From the NCBI GenBank assembly GCA_002470515.1, contig DKML01000004.1, positions 1 to 64,000 of the forward strand: DNA of 64,000 nt. The letters run 5' to 3'. Numbering within the stretch: the first letter of the stretch is position 1; every line of letters begins with the position of its first letter. A model generated the notes under the pieces. The model made no database searches, was not told where the DNA came from, and saw only the letters and a program-made list of their open reading frames with translations. A program made the translations under genes and the position numbers. The stretch comes from Proteobacteria bacterium UBA7415 (lineage in GTDB: Bacteria > Pseudomonadota > Gammaproteobacteria > Arenicellales > Arenicellaceae). Shown here in pieces: positions 56,625-63,827 of the stretch.

Positions 56625-57941
56625 ATGAAAATAAAATACTATCTCCCACTATTTCTGATTGCGCTAACACAATGCTTAACGGCAACTGTCAGTGCACAGA
56701 ATTTGCGTGGAGTAGTCGAAGGCGGTCAAGTGCGTGGCATGCCCATAGCCATTGTGCCGTTTAAACTCATGTCTGCACCGTCATCAAGCACAACTGAGAT
56801 GCCTCAGCTAGATAAAATCATTAACCGAAATCTCTATGCGAGCGGTAAATTCGAGCCATTGCCGAGCGAAAAGTTTTTGTCGTTCCCTTCGCGCAAAGAA
56901 GAAGTACGAGCCAAAGATTGGCGCCTAATTGATGCGGATGCGCTGGTGATTGGCGAAATTTGGAATATCGAAAAAGACCTTTACGAAGTCCAATTCAGAA
57001 TTTTTGATGTTCGTCGTGACGTCGAAATCGGCACAGGCCATCGAATTCCAAGCATTAAACTGTCTAATTTTCGTTCGGCGGCGCACATCATCAGTGACCA
57101 AGTCTATAAGTCGTTGACCGGACGTCCCGGTGCATTCAATTCCAGAATTGCTTATGTCAAAAAGTCTACTCCAGAATACCAACGCGACCGTTTTCAGCTG
57201 TTAGTTGCAGATTGGGACGGTTACGGTTCGGTTGAAGTGTATGGTTCTTGGAAGCCTCTGTTATCCCCAACCTGGTCTCCAGACGGGTCCAAAATAGCCT
57301 TTGTTTCGTTTTCAAAGGATGGCGCAATTGTTCAGGTGCATGATTTGAACCGCGGGAAGTCTGAAGTAATTGCTGCCTTCAAGGGCGTAAACTCAGCGCC
57401 CGCATGGTCCCCAGACGGCACTAAGTTGGCGTACTCAACATCACGACATGGCAGTCCAGACATTTACGTATACGACTTTGCTACTCGAACACATCAGCGT
57501 ATTAATACCCATTGGGGTATTGACACCGAACCTTCGTGGACACCAGATGGTAAAGCCATAATGCATACGTCTAGTCGTTCTGGAAAAGCACAGGTTTACC
57601 GCTACGACATCGCTACAGAAGAGCTCGTTCGCCAGACATTTGAGGGCGACCAGAATTCAGATGCGTCGTTAGATTTTGATGGAAAACGTATGGTAATGGT
57701 GCATGATGGTGGCGAGATAGTCGTTGCAGACGCTCAAACGGGAGAATTGCAGTGGATAACATCTTCGAAATTTGATGAATCTCCTAGTTTTTCTCCGAAT
57801 GGAGACATGGTATTGTATGCAACGGAGTATACTTATCAGCCTAAGCTGATGGTGTCTTCTTCTGACGGGCGCATTAAGACTCCCTTAGAATTTGTTAGTG
57901 GTGATGTGCGTGAGCCGGCGTGGTCATCACTTTTAAGGTAA
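56625..57941 (+). CDS. tolB: Tol-Pal system beta-propeller protein TolB
   Basis: Periplasmic protein that binds Pal and TolA, 438 residues. A signal peptide ends near VSAQ. An N-terminal domain (VPFKLMSAP ... SGKFEPLP) precedes a six-bladed propeller with repeats such as SPTWSPDGSKIAF, APAWSPDGTKLAYST, EPSWTPDGKAIMHTS and SPSFSPNGDMVLYA. GAGGAA lies before the ATG. pal follows after 36 bases. Confidence 0.97.
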   Translation: MKIKYYLPLFLIALTQCLTATVSAQNLRGVVEGGQVRGMPIAIVPFKLMSAPSSSTTEMPQLDKIINRNLYASGKFEPLPSEKFLSFPSRKEEVRAKDWRLIDADALVIGEIWNIEKDLYEVQFRIFDVRRDVEIGTGHRIPSIKLSNFRSAAHIISDQVYKSLTGRPGAFNSRIAYVKKSTPEYQRDRFQLLVADWDGYGSVEVYGSWKPLLSPTWSPDGSKIAFVSFSKDGAIVQVHDLNRGKSEVIAAFKGVNSAPAWSPDGTKLAYSTSRHGSPDIYVYDFATRTHQRINTHWGIDTEPSWTPDGKAIMHTSSRSGKAQVYRYDIATEELVRQTFEGDQNSDASLDFDGKRMVMVHDGGEIVVADAQTGELQWITSSKFDESPSFSPNGDMVLYATEYTYQPKLMVSSSDGRIKTPLEFVSGDVREPAWSSLLR

Positions 57942-57977
57942 TTTTCGGCAAACTAAACACTCTTGGAGAGAAATATA

Positions 57978-58481
57978 ATGAATCGCAAATTTGGTTTACT
58001 GATCACCTTGGCAATGGCACTTGTGTTGTCTGCATGTGCAAGCAAAGTTGAGCAAGTGTCTACTGAAGAGCCGACTGTTGTTGTGGATAACAATGCATTT
58101 GGTACTGGTTATTCTGCAGCCGATCTTGAAGCGATGGGCATCATGGGTAATCCTTTAGATTATAAGACACTGTATTTTGAGTATGACAGTTCAGCAATGG
58201 ATCAAAAATCAGACGTTATTGCACGCGCTCACGCTCGTGAAATGGCTCGTCGTGGTGGCGTTTCTGCAGAACTACATGGACACGCAGATGAGCGTGGCTC
58301 ACGTGGATACAACCTTGCACTGAGCGAGCGTCGTGGAAACACGGTTAGCTCTGCAATGGGCAACGAAGGCACAGGTGGCAGCCAACTTAAGGTTGTTGCA
58401 CACGGTGAAGAAGCACCAGCTGACGCAGCTCATAACGATGCTGCTTGGGCTAAAAACCGTCGTGTAGAAATTAACTACTAG
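57978..58481 (+). CDS. pal: Peptidoglycan-associated lipoprotein Pal
   Basis: Outer-membrane lipoprotein binding peptidoglycan through an OmpA-type domain, 167 residues. Lipobox LSAC (Cys20). The core motif ELHGHADERGSRGYNLALS and the C-terminal WAKNRRVEINY are intact. The start is ATG 57978 with GGAGAG 7 bases upstream; a TTG at 57963 lies inside that ribosome-binding site and is unlikely. Confidence 0.97.
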   Translation: MNRKFGLLITLAMALVLSACASKVEQVSTEEPTVVVDNNAFGTGYSAADLEAMGIMGNPLDYKTLYFEYDSSAMDQKSDVIARAHAREMARRGGVSAELHGHADERGSRGYNLALSERRGNTVSSAMGNEGTGGSQLKVVAHGEEAPADAAHNDAAWAKNRRVEINY

Positions 58482-58502
58482 ACGCTTTTAAGGTATTACC
58501 AG

Positions 58503-58535
58503 AATGGCCTCTTTTTAGGGGCCATTTCTGTTTCT
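58503..58535 (+). terminator. Rho-independent terminator after pal
   Basis: AATGGCCTC pairs with GGGGCCATT (58503-58511 with 58518-58526, one G-U pair), loop TTTTTA, followed by TCTGTTTCT. It lies 22 bases after the pal stop and likely ends the tol-pal transcript. Confidence 0.72.
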
Positions 58536-58556
58536 GCTACTTCGACTCACGTTCGA

Positions 58557-58586
58557 CTTATGTCTCAACTTAGGGTTGAACATAAG
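58557..58586. other. Hairpin in the pal-cpoB gap
   Basis: CTTATGT plus TCAAC pairs with GTTGA plus ACATAAG, a 12-bp stem with a single bulged C and a five-base loop. No T run follows. It is part of the 526-base noncoding stretch 58482-59007, which otherwise shows no coding frame on either strand. Confidence 0.6.
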
Positions 58587-58818
58587 CCTCGATTTTAACC
58601 TCAAGTTCCTCGCGTTATTTCCTTGTTCCATTTGCTCTAAAGTAGATTTATTAGTCCCCGAAAGCGTGCGTTATCTCTGATTATTTGCGATTTCAGTAAA
58701 TTTGATGCACCGCTTGGCGAACATCACTTTGCTTTTTTGCCGTTTTACGCTAACTTAAGTGCCTAAGCCTGTATCGCTGTGGTGCTTGGGTAGCTGATAT
58801 TGTTACCTGTACTCAACC

Positions 58819-58836
58819 GCCAACTTTACAGTTGGC
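58819..58836. other. Short perfect hairpin in the pal-cpoB gap
   Basis: GCCAACT, loop TTAC, AGTTGGC: a perfect 7-bp stem with a four-base loop. It is followed by only a weak T stretch (CTGTTTG), so it may be a poor terminator or part of a structured RNA. Confidence 0.5.
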
Positions 58837-58928
58837 TTGCAGGCTGTTTGAAAACTAAAAAGTGAACTCAGCTGAAACCTTGGTTTAGCCTTTATCTAAT
58901 ACTTGTATCTATACGCAATTACTGCGCC

Positions 58929-58957
58929 TTCAAGTAATCTTTTGTAGAGAATATTAT
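58929..58957 (+). promoter_or_regulatory. Possible promoter for cpoB
   Basis: TATTAT at 58952-58957 with TTCAAG at 58929-58934, 17 bases apart, about 50 bases before the cpoB start. The hexamer match is weak. The wide gap and the terminator after pal make a separate promoter here likely. Confidence 0.35.
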
Positions 58958-59007
58958 AGTCTTTATCCCCATGGCCTTTGGGGTGGGGCTGTGGAGTTAG
59001 TCGAATT

Positions 59008-60300
59008 ATGAAACTGTTACCTATTTGCTCTGTAGTGTTTGCAATGGCACTAGCCCCCTCGTTTGCGTTCGCGCATCGGTCAGATACGGCGGCCATTGAA
59101 GAACACTCTCGGATTCAAAATGAACTGCAAAGAAATATTCAATCTATGCAAAGTGAGATGGCGGAACTGCGTAATCTTATCGAACGACAGCAATTTGAAT
59201 TGTCTAAGCTAAAAAGGGAACAACCTACTGGTGCAAGCCGCAACAGCCCATACGTTTCGGGTGAGCCGCGTTTTGTTCCTGGTGATAACGGTCTAGAGCC
59301 GGCCGCCCCTCAGCGTGGTTATACGCCCTATGACTCAAATGTTGGTTCCAACTCGCCGACCGGACAAGCGTATCCTAGGGTTGATAATACCCAGGCCGAC
59401 GATGGCTATCCTGCTGCGCAAGGTTCTTATCCCGCTGAAGGCTCTTATCCTGCTGAAGGCTCTTATCCCGCTGAAGGCTCTTATCCTGCTGAAGGCTCTT
59501 ATCCCGCTGAAGGCTCTCAAAGCGGCTATCCAAGTACGGAAGAACGTGTTTTAAGCCCAAATGCGCCTCCCCCTGGGTCTTCTCAGTTTCCCCCGGTTGA
59601 AGAGCGCCAAATTGGCGGTGCACCGGCATCTACCGATTCGAGTGCCTTGAATGTGCCCAATAGTGATTCTACATACGCCGATTCTTCGTCTGTAGGCTCA
59701 GTTGTAGAAAGTATTCCGCCTTCGACAGGCGCCGCTACTCAAGGTGGTGTAACGGGTGGACCTGCGATTGTTGGTCTGCCAATTGAAGCCGTGCCGAGTG
59801 GTGGTGTTATTGCTTTGCCAAATGATTCTGCGCCCAGTCCTGCCGCTCAACCAAGCAATGCGTCGAACACACCGCTTAACGAGACAAACGAAACGGCGGG
59901 TGACAATGCTATTGAGGCCACGTTAAGCGAGAACGATTTGTATCAGCAAGCGTTCAGCCTTTTGAGTCAATCTAAACATAGCGAAGCGATTGAAGTATTT
60001 ACTCAGCAAATTGAAGACTTTCCTTATGGTGAGTACGCCGATGATGCCAACTACTGGATAGCTGAATCAAAGTACGTTAACCGCGATCTTGACGAAGCGA
60101 AAAAGTATTTCAAAGTGATCATGGACGAATATAAACAAAGTCCACGCTTGCCCGACGCTATGTTAAAAACAGCGTATATAGAGGCTGAGCGTGGCAATAA
60201 GATTGAGGCAAGATTGTTACTGCAGGATATTTTGCAGTTTCACCCGCGGACTAATGCTGCCATCTCAGCTAAAAATCGTTTGGCGGAGTTAGATTCTTAA
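59008..60300 (+). CDS. cpoB: Cell division coordinator CpoB (YbgF)
   Basis: Periplasmic Tol-associated protein that links Tol-Pal to PBP1B activity at division. It is 430 residues from ATG 59008 (GGAG 11 bases upstream; a TTG at 58978 is less likely). Signal peptide ending FAFA, then an N-terminal coiled coil (RIQNELQRNIQSMQSEMAEL), a very long Ser/Pro/Gly-rich linker of about 200 residues with five GSYPAE repeats, and a C-terminal TPR domain (about 305-430; LYQQAFSLLSQSKHSEAIEVF). E. coli CpoB is about 260 residues, so the linker is greatly expanded. It normally follows pal directly; here 526 bases separate them. Confidence 0.92.
   Translation: MKLLPICSVVFAMALAPSFAFAHRSDTAAIEEHSRIQNELQRNIQSMQSEMAELRNLIERQQFELSKLKREQPTGASRNSPYVSGEPRFVPGDNGLEPAAPQRGYTPYDSNVGSNSPTGQAYPRVDNTQADDGYPAAQGSYPAEGSYPAEGSYPAEGSYPAEGSYPAEGSQSGYPSTEERVLSPNAPPPGSSQFPPVEERQIGGAPASTDSSALNVPNSDSTYADSSSVGSVVESIPPSTGAATQGGVTGGPAIVGLPIEAVPSGGVIALPNDSAPSPAAQPSNASNTPLNETNETAGDNAIEATLSENDLYQQAFSLLSQSKHSEAIEVFTQQIEDFPYGEYADDANYWIAESKYVNRDLDEAKKYFKVIMDEYKQSPRLPDAMLKTAYIEAERGNKIEARLLLQDILQFHPRTNAAISAKNRLAELDS
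59422..59511. repeat. Five tandem 18-bp repeats in cpoB
   Basis: Unit GGCTCTTATCCCGCTGAA (Gly-Ser-Tyr-Pro-Ala-Glu), five copies at 59422-59511, the first with GGT instead of GGC. The Pro codon alternates CCC, CCT, CCC, CCT, CCC along the array, showing expansion by a 36-base two-copy unit. Confidence 0.95.
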
Positions 60301-60303
60301 CTA

Positions 60304-60361
60304 CCTAAAACCTAGGAACCTAATTATTAGTCAGCGGATTAGTAGCCAGCTAGGTTTTAGG
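60304..60361. other. 12-bp perfect inverted repeat in the cpoB-queE gap
   Basis: CCTAAAACCTAG (60304-60315) and CTAGGTTTTAGG (60350-60361) enclose 34 bases that can form a smaller internal pairing. It begins four bases after the cpoB stop. No T run follows; it could be an mRNA-end structure or part of the queE leader. Confidence 0.7.
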
Positions 60362-60418
60362 CAAGAGCAAGAGTAATTGATTAGCCGTTTTGTGTGCGGC
60401 GTATTCCAACTAGTTATA

Positions 60419-60457
60419 ACCACAGTAATCTAGCTGTGGTCTTATCCGCATAAGCGG
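60419..60457 (+). promoter_or_regulatory. Leader hairpins before queE
   Basis: ACCACAG (60419-60425) pairs with CTGTGGT (60434-60440). Next, CCGC (60446-60449) can pair with GCGG at 60454-60457 or with GCGG at 60470-60473 beside the queE start, two exclusive options. I do not see the known preQ1 riboswitch consensus, so any regulatory role is speculative. Confidence 0.35.
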
Positions 60458-60474
60458 TAAACAGGTTTTGCGGC

Positions 60475-61113
60475 ATGTCCCTTAAAATCACCGAGATATT
60501 TCATTCTATTCAAGGCGAATCTGCGAATGTAGGTTTTCCGACAGTGTTTGTACGCCTTACCGGCTGCCCAATGCGATGCACCTATTGCGATACCGCATAC
60601 GCATTCCATGGGGGCGAACGCCTAGAGCTAGACGCCATTGTCAGTTCGGTTACGGCTCATCATGCTAAATACGTCTGCGTGACCGGTGGCGAGCCTCTGG
60701 CGCAACCTGACTGCTGGCCTCTAATGACACGGCTTTGTGATTTAGGCTTAAGAGTATCTTTAGAAACGGGCGGAGCGATTAGTATCGCTAAAGTCGACCC
60801 GCGTGTGCATATAGTGCTGGATGTTAAAACGCCAGATTCTGGCGAAGAGCCCAAAAACACTTATGCTAACTTCGATCTAATTGAGCCTAAAGACAGCCTC
60901 AAATTCGTTATATGCAGTCGCAACGACTATGAGTGGGCACGTAATAAGGTTCGCTCTGAACGGTTAAATGAGCGTTGCGAAATTCTCTTTTCACCGTCGT
61001 CAGAACAGCTAGACCCCACGGCGCTGGCCGAGTGGATACTTGAGGACCGTATGCCGGTTCGATTCCAGGTTCAGTTACATAAGATACTTTGGCAGGATGC
61101 CCAAGGTAAGTAG
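60475..61113 (+). CDS. queE: 7-carboxy-7-deazaguanine synthase QueE
   Basis: Radical SAM enzyme of queuosine and 7-deazaguanine synthesis, converting 6-carboxy-tetrahydropterin to 7-carboxy-7-deazaguanine. It is 212 residues. EIFHSIQGES at the N terminus, the iron-sulfur motif CPMRCTYCDT (Cys31, 35, 38), and VTGGEPLAQ for SAM binding are all present. queC follows after 30 bases, so the two probably form one operon. Confidence 0.95.
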   Translation: MSLKITEIFHSIQGESANVGFPTVFVRLTGCPMRCTYCDTAYAFHGGERLELDAIVSSVTAHHAKYVCVTGGEPLAQPDCWPLMTRLCDLGLRVSLETGGAISIAKVDPRVHIVLDVKTPDSGEEPKNTYANFDLIEPKDSLKFVICSRNDYEWARNKVRSERLNERCEILFSPSSEQLDPTALAEWILEDRMPVRFQVQLHKILWQDAQGK

Positions 61114-61143
61114 ACTTAAATAGAGTTAAAAAGACGATTAACA

Positions 61144-61824
61144 ATGACTACACAAGATACCCCTAGAGCCGTTGTGCTTGTGTCCGGTGGGCTCGATTCA
61201 GCAACAGTTATGGCCATTGCTCGTGAGCAAGGATATGCATGCTACGCACTAAGTTTGGATTACGGACAAAGACATCGCGTAGAATTAGAGCGCGCTCAAC
61301 GAGTGGCAAACAACAGTGGTGCTATTGAGCATCGCGTTATACGGATCGACATCGGCGGGTTCGGTGGCTCGGCACTCACTGATAATTCTATTGATGTGCC
61401 GACTCAAGAAACTGAAGCGATCCCCATTACCTATGTGCCTGCTCGCAATACGGTATTTTTATCGGTCGCTTTGGGTTGGGCTGAGGTGCTAGGCGCGGAT
61501 GCCATTTTTATTGGGGCTAACGCCGTAGACTATTCGGGCTACCCAGATTGTCGCCCAGAGTATCTTGAAGCGTTTCAAACCATGGCGAACTTAGCCACTA
61601 AAGCCGGTGTTGAAGGGCGCGGTATTAAGATTCTTGCTCCGTTAGTCAGCCTAACCAAAGCCGAAATTATCAAGACGGGTTTAGAGTTAGGAGTGAACTA
61701 TGCTGATACCGTCTCTTGCTACAACCCTAGCGAATTTGGCGAGCCTTGCTTGGAATGTGATTCTTGCAGAATCCGTCTCGCAGGCTTTGCAGAGGCTGGC
61801 ATTGCCGATCCTGCAATTGATTAG
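61144..61824 (+). CDS. queC: 7-cyano-7-deazaguanine synthase QueC
   Basis: ATP-dependent enzyme converting 7-carboxy-7-deazaguanine to preQ0, 226 residues. PP-loop SGGLDS (14-19), [21 protein letters not shown], and the zinc-binding cysteines in the C-terminal [17 protein letters not shown]. The next gene starts on the base after its stop, suggesting co-transcription with the ABC gene. Confidence 0.96.
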   Translation: MTTQDTPRAVVLVSGGLDSATVMAIAREQGYACYALSLDYGQRHRVELERAQRVANNSGAIEHRVIRIDIGGFGGSALTDNSIDVPTQETEAIPITYVPARNTVFLSVALGWAEVLGADAIFIGANAVDYSGYPDCRPEYLEAFQTMANLATKAGVEGRGIKILAPLVSLTKAEIIKTGLELGVNYADTVSCYNPSEFGEPCLECDSCRIRLAGFAEAGIADPAID

Positions 61825-63414
61825 GTGAGCGACTCCTACCGCTTTAAAGTCGGCATGGCCGACTGGCACACGCCTGTTTATTCAGTACGCAAAGAGGCAT
61901 CAAATCATGCTGTTGAGAATACGGTTCACGAAAGCCCCACCCTTGGAATAGACCTTACTGCTGGCGAACACCTTGTGATCGTGGGCAGCAGTGGTTGTGG
62001 TAAATCAACTCTATTGCGTAAGCTCGCCGATTCGGCTGAGCTATCTAAGCAAAACGGTAATGGATTCTCTGTCGGCTTGCTCATGCAAGAGGGCGCATTG
62101 CTAGATCATCTAAACGTACGCCAAAACCTTGAGTTGATTATTCGGCACGCGAACACTAACAAATCTCATGTTGCAGACCTAGCGGAGCTGACTGACTCGT
62201 TAAAGCTTGATCCAGAAATACTCGATAAAAAGGTTGGCGAACTGAGTGGCGGTCAAATTCGCCGCATTGCCATTGCCAGAGCTCTACTGCTAAAGCCCCA
62301 GGTTTTACTGTACGACGAACCCGACGCAGGTTTAGATGTAGCCAACTTGTTTACGTTAGCGTCATTGGTGAATTCTCTATTAAGTACTCAGGGTGGTCAG
62401 AACCAAGCTGCGGCAATCACAGTTTCACACAACCCAATCTATATCGCCCGTACAGCAACTCGTGTTGCCCAGCTTAAGAACGGCGTATTAGAAACACTCT
62501 TCAACTGGCAAACACCGGCAAATTCACAGGATCAAGCCCAACAACGTCAAGCTCAGTTAATAGCGCGGCTGAGTGAGCCAGAGCTGGCAACAACTCAGGC
62601 AGCACTTAAGTCAGCTCTTAAGTCGACAACAACGTCGTTAACACTAGGGCCGCTTAACGTCTATGGTTTACGTATTACTCAGTTTCTGAAGAGCCTAATA
62701 GGCGTATTGAGCGGCGTTCTTCAACCTACACGCTCTTTCAGAGACTCACTCAAGGTCTTTGCCTTTGGTTTGGGCTTAAGCTTTATGAGCGGTGCAGTCT
62801 TTTTCGCTTTAGTGGGTTTAATGTTGGGGGCGACTACCCTTGCGGTGGTTAAACTGCTATCCGATACAGCACTCACGGGCTGGATTTCATGGTTTGTTAA
62901 CCCCGAGGATATTCTAGACATGATGGGCGGGCGCTATGCCCTGTATCTCGGACCTGCAGTGGGTACAATGTTGTTCGCAGCGCGTTCTGGTGGCTTAGTG
63001 TCAAATTGGCTGGGCGAGCGAGTAAGAAGCCGACAGCTTGACGGCTTGCGCTACTTACACGTACCCGTTCATGCTTATATGGTTACACCATTACTGTTAG
63101 CTACTAGTATTGGTACTGCATTGAATGTAGCCTGGTTTACTGTGGCGGTATGGTGGGGAGGAGTACTGGGAGCAGGAGAGTTTTTTGCAATGACTGACGC
63201 CGTAAGCAGGCTGCATGTAGATCTATACGATATCGAGCAGAGTCGCGCGTTATTAAAAACTGTTTTTTACAGCCTATTTAGCGGTTTTATTGTAATAAGC
63301 TTCGCCTTTATGCCCAAAACTTCTGGCGCTCAAGTCAACACAGATACGACTAGCGCCATCGTTTGGTCGACAATCTGCGTGGCATTGTTCGAACTTCTCA
63401 TCGTTCTCAACTAA
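61825..63414 (+). CDS. Fused ABC transporter ATPase-permease, MlaF-MlaE-like
   Basis: A 529-residue single chain. The N-terminal half is an ABC ATPase: Walker A GSSGCGKST (Lys60), Q-loop MQEG, signature LSGGQ (140-144), Walker B LLYDEPDAGLD and H-loop VSHN. After a linker (about 230-280) the C-terminal half is an MlaE-type permease with five or so hydrophobic segments and the family core YLGPAVGTMLFAARSGGLVSN. MlaFE transporters move phospholipids between membranes with an MCE protein; no MCE gene is in view. Starts at GTG right after queC. Related fused forms exist in databases as far as I recall, but E. coli and Pseudomonas have separate genes. Confidence 0.85.
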   Translation: MSDSYRFKVGMADWHTPVYSVRKEASNHAVENTVHESPTLGIDLTAGEHLVIVGSSGCGKSTLLRKLADSAELSKQNGNGFSVGLLMQEGALLDHLNVRQNLELIIRHANTNKSHVADLAELTDSLKLDPEILDKKVGELSGGQIRRIAIARALLLKPQVLLYDEPDAGLDVANLFTLASLVNSLLSTQGGQNQAAAITVSHNPIYIARTATRVAQLKNGVLETLFNWQTPANSQDQAQQRQAQLIARLSEPELATTQAALKSALKSTTTSLTLGPLNVYGLRITQFLKSLIGVLSGVLQPTRSFRDSLKVFAFGLGLSFMSGAVFFALVGLMLGATTLAVVKLLSDTALTGWISWFVNPEDILDMMGGRYALYLGPAVGTMLFAARSGGLVSNWLGERVRSRQLDGLRYLHVPVHAYMVTPLLLATSIGTALNVAWFTVAVWWGGVLGAGEFFAMTDAVSRLHVDLYDIEQSRALLKTVFYSLFSGFIVISFAFMPKTSGAQVNTDTTSAIVWSTICVALFELLIVLN

Positions 63415-63454
63415 AAAAGCGCATAAGTATGTAAAATGCCTGTAAAAAGGGTTG

Positions 63455-63467
63455 ACCATAGCCACTT
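63455..63467 (+). repeat. 13-bp direct repeat, left copy
   Basis: ACCATAGCCACTT here is repeated at 63815-63827, where it spans the expected start of the integrase frame. The two copies lie 360 bases apart on either side of tRNA-Lys. Confidence 0.8.
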
Positions 63468-63493
63468 CAACCAAGATAATCGCACCTCATTTT

Positions 63494-63520
63494 TTGGCAG
63501 AGTTCATCACGCTGTATAAT
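63494..63520 (+). promoter_or_regulatory. Possible tRNA-Lys promoter
   Basis: TATAAT at 63515-63520 with TTGGCA (63494-63499) upstream. The 15-base spacer is shorter than ideal, and the tRNA begins about 98 bases after the -10. Confidence 0.45.
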
Positions 63521-63568
63521 CAAAGAATGAGTACACTATCTGAGCATGTTGGATAGTAAATAAGACTT

Positions 63569-63592
63569 AACCCAAGAAAGATGATTTGGGTT
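63569..63592. terminator. Hairpin between the ABC gene and tRNA-Lys
   Basis: AACCCAA (63569-63575), 10-base loop, TTGGGTT (63586-63592), then GTTTATAG. If the upstream promoter serves the tRNA this lies in its leader, so a terminator role is uncertain. Confidence 0.35.
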
Positions 63593-63618
63593 GTTTATAG
63601 AGTCTTAGTTTGAGAAAT

Positions 63619-63694
63619 GGGGCGTTAGCTCAGTTGGTAGAGCATCTGACTTTTAATCAGGTGGTCGCGCGTTCGAGCCGCGCACGCCCCACCA
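63619..63694 (+). tRNA. tRNA-Lys (anticodon TTT)
   Basis: A 76-base cloverleaf: acceptor stem GGGGCGT with ACGCCCC, D-arm TAGCTCAGTTGGTAGAGC, anticodon stem TCTGA/TCAGG with loop CTTTTAA (anticodon TTT at 63652-63654), T-loop GTTCGAG, and encoded 3' CCA (63692-63694). Its 3' end is a probable integration site because an integrase frame follows at once. Confidence 0.97.
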
Positions 63695-63814
63695 CTCAAA
63701 TAATCATACAAAACAATAGCTTAAAAAGGATTTTGGGCTTATTGAAATCCCTTGATTTGATTAAAAAATAGCCAGAAGGTACAATTTGGGTACACTCACA
63801 AGTTAATAAGGTAC

Positions 63815-63827
63815 ACCATAGCCACTT
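63815..63827 (+). repeat. 13-bp direct repeat, right copy
   Basis: Second copy of ACCATAGCCACTT, overlapping the first codons of the integrase frame. See the left copy at 63455. Confidence 0.8.

Noticed and set aside
59422..59511. CRISPR-like array
   Set aside because: The repeats are directly tandem without spacers and encode an in-frame hexapeptide in CpoB.
60301..60474. preQ1 riboswitch before queE-queC
   Set aside because: The C-rich loop and A-rich tail typical of preQ1-I, and the type II pattern, are not visible; only generic hairpins are seen.
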